The notes below the pieces were generated by a model. That model was not told the origin of the DNA and did no database searches. It was given only the letters and a program-made list of their open reading frames with translations. A stretch of DNA of 20,439 nucleotides. Origin: Actinomycetota bacterium (GTDB lineage: Bacteria > Actinomycetota > Thermoleophilia > Solirubrobacterales > Solirubrobacteraceae). The stretch covers positions 1 to 20,439 of the forward strand of contig WLNV01000006.1 of assembly GCA_009699615.1 (NCBI GenBank), read 5' to 3'. Both the position numbers and the translations under genes were made by a program. This document shows, in pieces, positions 1 to 6,374 of the stretch (position 1 is the first letter of the stretch; each line of letters begins with the position of its first letter).

Positions 1-1
1 C

Positions 2-631
2 GCCGACGACTTCGACCACTTCGCTCGGGCGGCGATCTCCGGCCGCGAGGAAGGCAAGTTCGTCTTCACTCGAGCTCTCAGCCTGGCACTCGAGTCGATT
101 GCCGATTACGGCGCTTCGCTGCAGATCGGTCGTGACGAACTAGCTCACGTTGCGGTCGAGGATCTCCTACGATGCCGCGAAGTGTTGGCCGACCCGCGTG
201 ACTTCCTGCTCAGCCGCTCCGACGAGGGGGTTGAACTTCATCTGCTCAGCCAAGCTGTCTGCCTGCCGGGGCAGCTGGGTGCCGAGAGCGACGTCAGTTG
301 CTTTGAGCAAGATGAGGCCGAGCCGAACTTCGTCACCAACGGTGCGATCCAGGCCGAGGTCGTCGTCGCTCCCGAGAGTCCGTCGGTGGATGTCGCCGGC
401 AAGCTGGTGCTGATCCCGACCGCCGACCCCGGCTACGACTGGATGCTGGCTCGCAACATCGCCGGCCTGATCACGATGTACGGCGGCGCCAACTCGCACA
501 TGGCGGTGCGCGCCGCCGAACTGGGACTGCCAGCCGCGATCGGCGTCGGCGAGACGCGCTTCAATGCGCTCGCCTCAGCGACCGTTGTCAGCCTTGACTG
601 TTCCAGCCGAACGATTGAGATCCTCGGATGA
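2..631 (+). CDS. PEP-synthase-like kinase, C-terminal part (probable L-glutamine kinase, Cj1418-like)
   Basis: The reading frame is open from the left edge, so this is the last 209 residues of a larger protein. The C-terminus is a PEP-utilising-enzyme mobile (phosphohistidine) domain. A GGANSHMAVRAAELG motif carries the swivelling histidine at codon 166 of the fragment, 44 residues from the end, followed by LPAAIGVGE. In this family the histidine ferries a phosphoryl group between an ATP-grasp domain and a second substrate. Family members include PEP synthase, rifampin phosphotransferase and the C. jejuni glutamine kinase Cj1418, which phosphorylates the amide nitrogen of glutamine. The assignment to glutamine kinase rests on the two following genes, which match Cj1417 and Cj1416. 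The stop overlaps the next ATG by 4 bp (ATGA), implying translational coupling. The ATP-grasp domain must lie upstream of the window, so substrate specificity cannot be confirmed here. Confidence 0.8.
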   Translation, partial: ADDFDHFARAAISGREEGKFVFTRALSLALESIADYGASLQIGRDELAHVAVEDLLRCREVLADPRDFLLSRSDEGVELHLLSQAVCLPGQLGAESDVSCFEQDEAEPNFVTNGAIQAEVVVAPESPSVDVAGKLVLIPTADPGYDWMLARNIAGLITMYGGANSHMAVRAAELGLPAAIGVGETRFNALASATVVSLDCSSRTIEILG

Positions 632-1281
632 GCGGTGCTGGCCAGCGAGCCGTGATCAGTCAGCGGGTGGAGGTCTTTGCCGATCGCGATGAGCGCCGTG
701 ACGCGCTCGACCAGCGCTGGGCGCTCTTGCTCGAATCGCTTGGCATGATCGCGCTGCCGATGCCCAACGCACTGGCCGACCCGGCAGCTTGGCTCGCCGC
801 AGCCGACCCGGCTTTGATCATCCTGACCGGCGGCAACGACCTCGCCCACCTCGTCGATGGACCTGACGCCGCTCCGGAGCGCGACCGCACCGAAGCGCTG
901 CTGCTGCAGCACGCAAGCGAACAAGAGATCCCGCTGCTGGCGATCTGTCGCGGACTTCAGATGATCGTTGACAGCGGCGGCGGGGCACTCGTACCCGTCG
1001 AAGGCCACGTCGCACAGGACCACGCCATCACGGCGCATCCTGCGGCTGCGAGTTGGCCGATCCGCGACGGCCGCAGCGTCAACTCGTTCCATAACTGGGG
1101 CGCGGAGCAGAGCGCAGTTCCGGCTGGCTGGGAACTCGCAGCGACCGCCGCCGACGGCACGGTTGAGGCGATGATTCACTCCACGCTTCCGCAGGTTGCG
1201 CTGATGTGGCACCCCGAACGTGGCGAGACCGACCGAGACGACATCGAACTGATATCCAAACTGACTGGAAGGAACATATGA
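628..1281 (+). CDS. Class I glutamine amidotransferase (peptidase C26; probable gamma-glutamyl-CDP-amidate hydrolase, Cj1417-like)
   Basis: This is a 217-aa cytosolic protein with the complete class I amidotransferase/peptidase C26 triad: nucleophile Cys107 in AICRGLQ, and His195 and Glu197 in WHPER. TGGND (67-71) and NSFHNWG (152-158) are also typical of gamma-glutamyl hydrolases of the C26 group. No synthase domain is attached, so it should hydrolyse a free gamma-glutamyl amide. In C. jejuni, Cj1417 cleaves CDP-L-glutamine to glutamate and cytidine diphosphoramidate. The neighbours here (glutamine-kinase-like upstream, cytidylyltransferase-like downstream) make that the best-fitting role. 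It overlaps both neighbours by 4 bp (ATGA at 628-631 and 1278-1281). The alternative is a PuuD-type gamma-glutamyl-GABA hydrolase, but no putrescine genes are nearby. Confidence 0.85.
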   Translation: MSGAGQRAVISQRVEVFADRDERRDALDQRWALLLESLGMIALPMPNALADPAAWLAAADPALIILTGGNDLAHLVDGPDAAPERDRTEALLLQHASEQEIPLLAICRGLQMIVDSGGGALVPVEGHVAQDHAITAHPAAASWPIRDGRSVNSFHNWGAEQSAVPAGWELAATAADGTVEAMIHSTLPQVALMWHPERGETDRDDIELISKLTGRNI

Positions 1282-2063
1282 CCCGCGCAATCATCCTCGC
1301 CGCCGGAGAAGGCAACCGCCTGCGGCCCCACACCGAAGACCGCCCGAAGGCGCTCGTGCCGCTGGCCGGGAAGCCGCTGCTGGAATGGCAGCTCGAGGTA
1401 CTGGGCCGCGTTGGCGTCAGCGACATCACGATCGCCACCGGCTACCGCGCCGACCAGCTTGAGAGCTACGGCACGCGACGCGTCCACAATCCGCGATTCG
1501 ATTCGACCAACATGGTCGTCAGCCTGATCGCCGCGCGAGAGCAGCTACTCAGTGGCGACGACCTGCTGATCGCCTACGGCGACATCATCTACCAGCCGAA
1601 CATCGTCAAGGCTCTACTGGCCGACGATGCCGACGTCTCGATCACGATCGACCTCGGTTGGCAAAGCCTCTGGGCGATGCGGATGGAAGACCCGCTCGAG
1701 GATGCTGAAACGCTGCGCCTCGATGACGACGGCAATGTAATCGAGCTTGGCAACCCGCCGAAGAGTCTTGACGAGATCGAGGGCCAGTACATGGGCCTGA
1801 TCCGCGTATCCGCGCGCGGCGCGGAACGGATGGTTGAAGCGATCGACGCGATCGACCCTGAAACGCGCTTCGGTGGCCGCACGCCCGACGCGATGTACAT
1901 GACAGACCTGCTCCAGCACCTAATCGATTCCGGCATCCCGGTTCACGCCGTGCCGGTCGAAGGCGGCTGGCTCGAAGTTGACACGGTTGAGGACCTCGAT
2001 CGCTTTGAGGATCTCCACACGCGCGGCCTGCTCGACACCCGCTTCGACCCACTGCGCGATTGA
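1278..2063 (+). CDS. NTP-transferase (probable CTP:phosphoglutamine cytidylyltransferase, Cj1416-like)
   Basis: A 261-aa sugar-nucleotidyltransferase fold. The N-terminus has the nucleotide-binding signature LAAGEGNRLRP (7-17), with Lys24 in RPKAL. YGD (100-102) supplies a metal-binding Asp, and EVDTVEDL (233-240) supplies the second acidic site. The STNMV segment (76-80) is typical of the choline-phosphate/phosphoglutamine cytidylyltransferase branch. In C. jejuni, Cj1416 joins CTP and N-phosphoglutamine to give CDP-L-glutamine. The frame is open further upstream, but ATG 1278 is chosen because the conserved fold starts at once, GGAAGGA (1267-1273) sits 4 bases before it, and it forms an ATGA overlap with the amidotransferase stop. 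A sugar-1-phosphate or phosphocholine substrate cannot be excluded from sequence alone; the operon context argues for phosphoglutamine. Confidence 0.85.
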   Translation: MTRAIILAAGEGNRLRPHTEDRPKALVPLAGKPLLEWQLEVLGRVGVSDITIATGYRADQLESYGTRRVHNPRFDSTNMVVSLIAAREQLLSGDDLLIAYGDIIYQPNIVKALLADDADVSITIDLGWQSLWAMRMEDPLEDAETLRLDDDGNVIELGNPPKSLDEIEGQYMGLIRVSARGAERMVEAIDAIDPETRFGGRTPDAMYMTDLLQHLIDSGIPVHAVPVEGGWLEVDTVEDLDRFEDLHTRGLLDTRFDPLRD

Positions 2064-2070
2064 GCGAAGA

Positions 2071-3243
2071 GTGGCGCTGTTCAAGAAAGACGGCGGCAAG
2101 CCGAAGTACGGCAAGCTGACGAAGGCTCAGCGGGCGGTCACCTTCTACGCCGAGGACGGCGGCTCGTGGCCGCACTACGAGCCGATCGTAAGCGAACTGC
2201 TCGGCCGCCACGGACGCGAGCTGGCGTACCTCACGTCGAGCGATAGCGACCCGCTGCTGAGCGACGCCCCAGCGGGAATGCACGTCTTCAACATCGGCGA
2301 GGGCGCCAAGCGCGGCTTCACCTTCCAAACCATGGAGGCCGGCGTCGTCGTTGCGACTGTGCCGCAGCTCGGAACGAAGCTGCTGCCAAAGAGTCGCCTG
2401 ACCGACTCGCTCGGGATTCAGCACCTCTACGTCCACCATTCGATGGCCAGCACGCACATGATCTACGAGCCGGATGGTTTCGACTTCTACGAAGCGATTC
2501 TCTGCGTCGGCCCTTTCATGGTTGCCGAAACTCGCCGCCGTGAAGAGCTGCACGGACTACCGGCGAAGGAACTGATCGAGCACGGCTACGGGCGGCTCGA
2601 CACGATCATCGAGCGGCGCGCCGCATTGACCGCTGAGCAGCGCGGCCCGAACGATCCGCCGCTGATCGTCGTCGCTCCTTCTTGGGGACCTCACTGCCTG
2701 TTCGAGAGCTGCGGCGAGACCGTGATCGAAGCGCTGCTGGCGACCGGCGCCGCCGTAATCGCTCGCCCCCACCCGATGACGCGCAAGCACACACCGGCCG
2801 CTATCGACCGGTTGGCAGAGCGGTTCGCGGGCGACCCAAACTTCTCGCTTGAAGAGAACGTCGCCTCGCAGGATTCACTCCAGCGCGCCGACCTGATGGT
2901 CAGCGACTGGTCCGGCGCAGCGCTGGAGTTCGCCTTTGGAACCGAGCGGCCAGTCCTCTTCATCGACGTGCCGCGCAAGGTCAACAACCCGAGCTACGAG
3001 GAGCTCGGGATCGAGCCGTTCGAGGCCAGCGTGCGCGAGCAGATCGGCAAGATCGTCGGACCCGACAGCCCGGAGCAGATTGCCGCCGCAGTCGCAGAGC
3101 TGGTCGGCGATCGAGAGGGATGGATCGACTCGATCCGGGCCGCGCGCGAAGCGAATATTTACAACGTCGGACGAAGCGGCGCCGTTGCCGCCGACGTGAT
3201 CGCCGAGAAGGCCGACCGTTATCTTCAAGGTGGAGCGTCCTGA
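2071..3243 (+). CDS. CDP-glycerol glycerophosphotransferase-like protein (COG1887/Glyphos_transf)
   Basis: A 390-aa GT-B-like protein of the CDP-glycerol:glycerophosphotransferase (TagB/TagF-related) family. The C-terminal half carries PSWGPH (His208), RPHP (His234) and SDWSGAALEFAFGTERPVLF (278-297), which correspond to the nucleotide-donor region of the family. VHHSMAS (121-127) lies in the first half. No signal peptide or membrane helix is visible, so it is cytosolic or peripheral. The start is taken as GTG 2071, 7 bases after the previous stop and preceded by a purine-rich GAGCGAAGA; an in-frame upstream start would run through the nucleotidyltransferase gene. Known members use CDP-linked donors. 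Because the upstream enzymes are predicted to make CDP-diphosphoramidate, this protein is a candidate for attaching phosphoramidate (or another phospho-group) to a glycan; that role is inference. Its stop overlaps the next ATG (TGATG). Confidence 0.75.
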   Translation: MALFKKDGGKPKYGKLTKAQRAVTFYAEDGGSWPHYEPIVSELLGRHGRELAYLTSSDSDPLLSDAPAGMHVFNIGEGAKRGFTFQTMEAGVVVATVPQLGTKLLPKSRLTDSLGIQHLYVHHSMASTHMIYEPDGFDFYEAILCVGPFMVAETRRREELHGLPAKELIEHGYGRLDTIIERRAALTAEQRGPNDPPLIVVAPSWGPHCLFESCGETVIEALLATGAAVIARPHPMTRKHTPAAIDRLAERFAGDPNFSLEENVASQDSLQRADLMVSDWSGAALEFAFGTERPVLFIDVPRKVNNPSYEELGIEPFEASVREQIGKIVGPDSPEQIAAAVAELVGDREGWIDSIRAAREANIYNVGRSGAVAADVIAEKADRYLQGGAS

Positions 3244-3707
3244 TGAGTACAGAACCCGCCGAAATCATCGCCCTGATCGCCGCGCTTCAGCCTGCCGCTG
3301 CGGCCGCAGCGGAGGGCCAGATCAGCATCGCTGCGCTTGTGCACGCGCGCCTTGGTAGCGGCATCGCCGCGCCGGGCGAAGAGCGCACCGAGATCAACGA
3401 GCTCTGCCGCCAGATCGACGTCTTCAAGCGGCTTCAGGCCGACTACAGCGCCGATTGGAAGCCCGACAAGGACGCGCCGCTGGCAGCACCCGAGGTTGTC
3501 GCCGGGGCGGCCTGCGTACTGCTGATCAACGCCGAGCCTGCGGCAGCAGGAAGCGACGGTGACGGTTGGGCACTGAAGTGCCTCAACAGCGCGCTCAAAG
3601 TGATCGAGCAGCACGAGCAGCTGCCGATGCGAGCCGAACTGAATGCTTGGGCGCAAAGCAGCTTCAGCGCCGCCGTCGCTAGGGCCGGCTCAGGGGCCGC
3701 GCAATGA
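3243..3707 (+). CDS. Uncharacterised 154-aa protein inside the phosphoramidate-type operon
   Basis: A protein family was not recognised. The sequence is Ala-rich and predicted mostly helical. It has an Ala-rich N-terminal stretch, a polar middle (ERTEINELCRQIDVFKRLQ) and a C-terminal helix-rich region with two conserved-looking Trp. Three Cys are present without a CxxC spacing, and there is no membrane segment or signal peptide. It is very likely a real gene: its ATG at 3243 shares a base with the stop of the upstream transferase (TGATG), and its own stop forms an ATGA overlap with the downstream formyltransferase. It is therefore locked into the operon by coupling at both ends. Codon use and GC resemble the neighbours. 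It may be an accessory subunit or carrier of the transferase, but nothing in the sequence shows this. Confidence 0.75.
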   Translation: MSTEPAEIIALIAALQPAAAAAAEGQISIAALVHARLGSGIAAPGEERTEINELCRQIDVFKRLQADYSADWKPDKDAPLAAPEVVAGAACVLLINAEPAAAGSDGDGWALKCLNSALKVIEQHEQLPMRAELNAWAQSSFSAAVARAGSGAAQ

Positions 3708-4573
3708 GCCGCCAGATTCCGCTTACCGTTCTGGCTTGGGAAGGGCCGCAGGCGCGCGCCTACCTGGCACGGATGAAGCGAGCCGGAATGACCCCAGAGC
3801 GGATCATTCTGATGATCAAGGACCCGCGCAGCGGACCGCTGGCGAAGGTAACCGGCCGCGGCCTCGCGAAGGCCGAGAAGGCGCAGGAGCGCGCTCACAA
3901 CTTCCACCCCCACCGCACGCGCGCCGGCAACCGGCAGCTAATGGAGGCAATCACGACCGGCCTCGCCGGCCAGCTCGATGACCCTGCCGGCCTTATTTCG
4001 GAGATGTTCGACTCCTTCTCCTACGACGACTTCGGCGCACCGGTCGAGCGCGTTGCCGTCAGCGGCTACCGCGACCCGGTGTTGCGCGACGCAATCGCAG
4101 CCAGCGGCGCCAAGCTGCTGCTCTTCACCGGCGGCGGGATCATGCCGGCCGCGATCCTCGAGCTGCCGGGGCTGCGCGTCATTCACGTCCACACCGGCTT
4201 CCTCCCTGACGTGCGCGGCGCCGACGTGCTGCTGTGGTCGCTGATGGTCCGTGGTCGGCCAGGGGTTTCAGCCTTCCTGATGACGCCGCGGCTCGACGAC
4301 GGCGACCTGCTCGGCGCAACCGAACTGCCGCCGCTGGCAATCCCTCTTCCCGCCTCTGAGCGCCCCGACGACGACACGCTCTACCGCTCGCTCTTTTCGT
4401 TCATCGACCCGCTGATCCGCGCCGAGTTCGTTGTCTCACAGGTCTTCGAGCCGGCAAGCGACTTCGCTGCGCTGCCCTCCACCCCGCAGGACCTCAGCGT
4501 CGGCGTCACCTTCCACTTCATGGCACCGCAGCTCCGCAGCGCGGCACTGGCGCAGCTCTTCCCCGCGACCTAA
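3704..4573 (+). CDS. Formyltransferase-like protein (PF00551-type fold)
   Basis: A 289-aa protein whose middle (about 115-210) resembles the formyltransferase catalytic domain of Fmt, PurN and sugar N-formyltransferases. It has a TGGG turn (142-145), IHVHTGFLPDVRG (160-172, equivalent to the INIHPSLLPxxRG motif) and LDDGD (197-201, equivalent to LDTGD). The catalytic His (His163) and Asp (Asp198) are kept, but the position of the usual Asn is His161. The N-terminal part (5-75) includes a nucleotide-sugar-enzyme-like start and a basic stretch that I do not recognise. ATG 3704 overlaps the previous stop by 4 bp. Folate-dependent formyl transfer to an amino-sugar of the same surface glycan would fit the context, but the altered triad leaves the chemistry open. 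The stop lies 4 bp from the convergent rsmI stop. Confidence 0.7.
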   Translation: MSRQIPLTVLAWEGPQARAYLARMKRAGMTPERIILMIKDPRSGPLAKVTGRGLAKAEKAQERAHNFHPHRTRAGNRQLMEAITTGLAGQLDDPAGLISEMFDSFSYDDFGAPVERVAVSGYRDPVLRDAIAASGAKLLLFTGGGIMPAAILELPGLRVIHVHTGFLPDVRGADVLLWSLMVRGRPGVSAFLMTPRLDDGDLLGATELPPLAIPLPASERPDDDTLYRSLFSFIDPLIRAEFVVSQVFEPASDFAALPSTPQDLSVGVTFHFMAPQLRSAALAQLFPAT

Positions 4574-4577
4574 GCGC

Positions 4578-5402
4578 TCAGTCGCTCGAGGCGGCTACGG
4601 CTTGGTAGAGCTCGTTCGCGCTCAGCCCGGTCAGCCCTGCAATCACGGTCGCCGCTGGGCGCGGCTTGGCACCCGCTGCGACCAACTCACGCACTGCCTG
4701 CTCAGCGCTGGCGCGATCGCTGCTGCCCGCTTCGGCGGCACCGATTACGAGTACGACCTCACCTTTCGGCGGCGCTGCTGCGTAACGCTCAGCCAGTTCC
4801 GCAGCACTGCCGCGAACAACCTCCTCGAAGCGCTTCGTCAACTCGCGGCAGAGCGCCACTGGCCGCTCAGCATCGAGCTGCGCCAGCAGCGTCAGCGTCG
4901 CCCCGGCGCGCCGTGGCGATTCGAAAGCGACGAGCGTCTCCTCGTTCTCAAGCAGCTCCAGCAGCTCGCCGCGCTTGCGCGGCAAGAAGCCAACGAAGCG
5001 CCAACGCTCGGCCGGCAGCCCTGATGCAACCAACGCGGTCAGAACAGAACTCGGGCCCGGCAGCACGTCGACCGGGAGCCCCTCTGCCAGAGCCGCCTGC
5101 AGCAGCACGAAACCGGGGTCGCTGACCAGCGGCGTTCCGGCATCGCTGACGAGCGCGACCGTCTCGCCGGCGGCGATGCGTCGGATCAGGCCCGGCGTCG
5201 CCCGCTTCTCGGCGTGCTCGTCGTAGCGAACGCGCGGGGTCGTGATCTCATAACGATCGAGCAAGACCTTCGTGGTGCGCGTGTCCTCGCAGGCGACCAC
5301 GTCGGCGTCGCGCAACGCCTCGATTGCGCGCAGCGTGATGTCCTCAAGGTTGCCGATCGGCGTTGGACAGACGATCAGCCGCCCGCTAGCGGCAGCGCTC
5401 AC
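4578..5402 (-). CDS. rsmI: 16S rRNA (cytidine-1402-2'-O)-methyltransferase RsmI
   Basis: A 274-aa tetrapyrrole-methylase-fold SAM enzyme that 2'-O-methylates C1402 in the decoding centre of 16S rRNA, with RsmH adding the base methyl. Diagnostic motifs are PTPIGNLEDITLRAIEAL (13-30), CEDTRTTKVLL (38-48) and SDAGTPLVSDPG (86-97), with LPGPSSVLTALVASGLP further on. The length is close to the usual 275-290 aa. The start is GTG 5402, forming a GTGA overlap with the stop of the upstream ROK kinase gene, so the pair is probably co-transcribed and translationally coupled. It converges on the formyltransferase gene with only 4 bp between stops. Confidence 0.95.
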   Translation of the reverse strand: MSAAASGRLIVCPTPIGNLEDITLRAIEALRDADVVACEDTRTTKVLLDRYEITTPRVRYDEHAEKRATPGLIRRIAAGETVALVSDAGTPLVSDPGFVLLQAALAEGLPVDVLPGPSSVLTALVASGLPAERWRFVGFLPRKRGELLELLENEETLVAFESPRRAGATLTLLAQLDAERPVALCRELTKRFEEVVRGSAAELAERYAAAPPKGEVVLVIGAAEAGSSDRASAEQAVRELVAAGAKPRPAATVIAGLTGLSANELYQAVAASSD

Positions 5403-6367
5403 GCCTGCGCCATCTGTTCGAAGGCCAGCACGGCGGCGCCGATCACACCGGCGTCGGCGCCAAACTCAGCCGGCACGATGCTGACGTTGGCACCCAGCGA
5501 AGCGAGCGCCTCGCGCTCGACGATCTCACGCGCCGGCCCCAGCAAGAGGTCGCCTGCGGCGATCGCGCCGCCGCCCACGACAATCAGCTCCGGGTTGAAG
5601 ATATTCGTGATCGAGACCATCCCCTGCCCCAACCGCTTGCCGACCTCAACGATCGCCTCGATCGACGCCGCGTCCCCGTCGTGGGCCAGCTCGGTTACGA
5701 GCGCACCCGTTACCTCGCGACCTTCGACGGCAGCAGCCGCCAACGCCGAGGCAGGGTTCCTACCTGCCAGTCGCTCGCCGGCGCGCCCGATCGCATCGCC
5801 CGATGCGTACCACTCGAAGTGACCGTGCCCGCCGCAGCTGCATTGCTCGCCATCCTGTTCGATCACCATGTGCCCGAACTCGGCGCCGCCACCACTGCTG
5901 CCGCGGACGAGCCCGCCGTTGGCGACAATGCCACCTCCGATCCCGGTCCCGACGGTCAGCATTACGGCGTCGCTGACGCCCTTCGCGGCCCCGTGCAGCC
6001 ACTCGGCCAGCATCGAAGTGTTGCCATCGTTGTCGACCGCAACCGGCACGCCGAGGCGCTCTCCCATCAGAGCTTCGAAGGGCACACCCACCAAGGGGAG
6101 GTGCGGTGCGGCGGCGATCATTCCGGCCTTAGCGTCGAGAATTCCTGCGACGCCAAATCCGACTCCGAGTACCTCGCCCGGCGCCGCCTCGACCGCCTCG
6201 TCAACCATCGATGCCAGCCGGTCGAGAAGCTCGTTCGTGTCAGCGTCCGCCGTTGGTTGCTGGATCCGGTGCAGCACGCCAAGCGACTCGTCGACCACGC
6301 CGACGAGCATCTTTGTGCCCCCGATATCAACGCCGATTACGCAGTTAGCCGCCACAGGCGCCACCAT
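5399..6367 (-). CDS. ROK-family sugar kinase (probable glucokinase)
   Basis: A 322-aa cytosolic ROK protein that phosphorylates a hexose, most likely glucose, with ATP. Visible motifs are DIGGTK (14-19, phosphate binding), VDNDGN (111-116, catalytic base Asp114), GTGIGGG (140-146), GAEFGHM (161-167, Glu163 and His166) and a zinc-ROK signature CSCGGHGHFE (176-185). In the signature the third Cys of the common CxCGxxGC motif is His183, giving a Cys/His set of ligands. There is no N-terminal winged helix, so it is a kinase rather than a ROK repressor. ATG 6367 is chosen because it leaves a short N-terminus before the first beta strand; GTG codons at 6364 and 6355 are possible alternatives. It diverges from the LCP gene across only 7 bp and is coupled to rsmI downstream. 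Polyphosphate use cannot be judged. Confidence 0.85.
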   Translation of the reverse strand: MVAPVAANCVIGVDIGGTKMLVGVVDESLGVLHRIQQPTADADTNELLDRLASMVDEAVEAAPGEVLGVGFGVAGILDAKAGMIAAAPHLPLVGVPFEALMGERLGVPVAVDNDGNTSMLAEWLHGAAKGVSDAVMLTVGTGIGGGIVANGGLVRGSSGGGAEFGHMVIEQDGEQCSCGGHGHFEWYASGDAIGRAGERLAGRNPASALAAAAVEGREVTGALVTELAHDGDAASIEAIVEVGKRLGQGMVSITNIFNPELIVVGGGAIAAGDLLLGPAREIVEREALASLGANVSIVPAEFGADAGVIGAAVLAFEQMAQA

Positions 6368-6374
6368 ACCGGCA

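Noticed and set aside
628..1281. Putrescine-pathway PuuD or carbamoyl-phosphate-type amidotransferase
   Set aside because: The fold fits PuuD, but the neighbours match the Cj1416-1418 set and no putrescine or carbamoyl-phosphate genes are present.
433..1290. 285-aa open frame on the - strand
   Set aside because: It is antisense to the amidotransferase with its intact catalytic triad. The composition is Arg/Val-rich without motifs, typical of a shadow frame.
1978..2070. Longer N-terminus for the CDP-glycerol-transferase-like protein
   Set aside because: It would overlap the nucleotidyltransferase coding region by more than 80 bases; GTG 2071 gives a natural start.
1642..2553. 303-aa open frame on the - strand
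   Set aside because: It lies antisense to the nucleotidyltransferase and the CDP-glycerol-transferase-like gene, whose frames carry clear family motifs; its own translation has no recognisable motif. It is a high-GC shadow frame.
4431..5024. 197-aa open frame on the + strand
   Set aside because: It straddles the end of the formyltransferase gene and runs antisense to rsmI; no motif and no ribosome-binding site.
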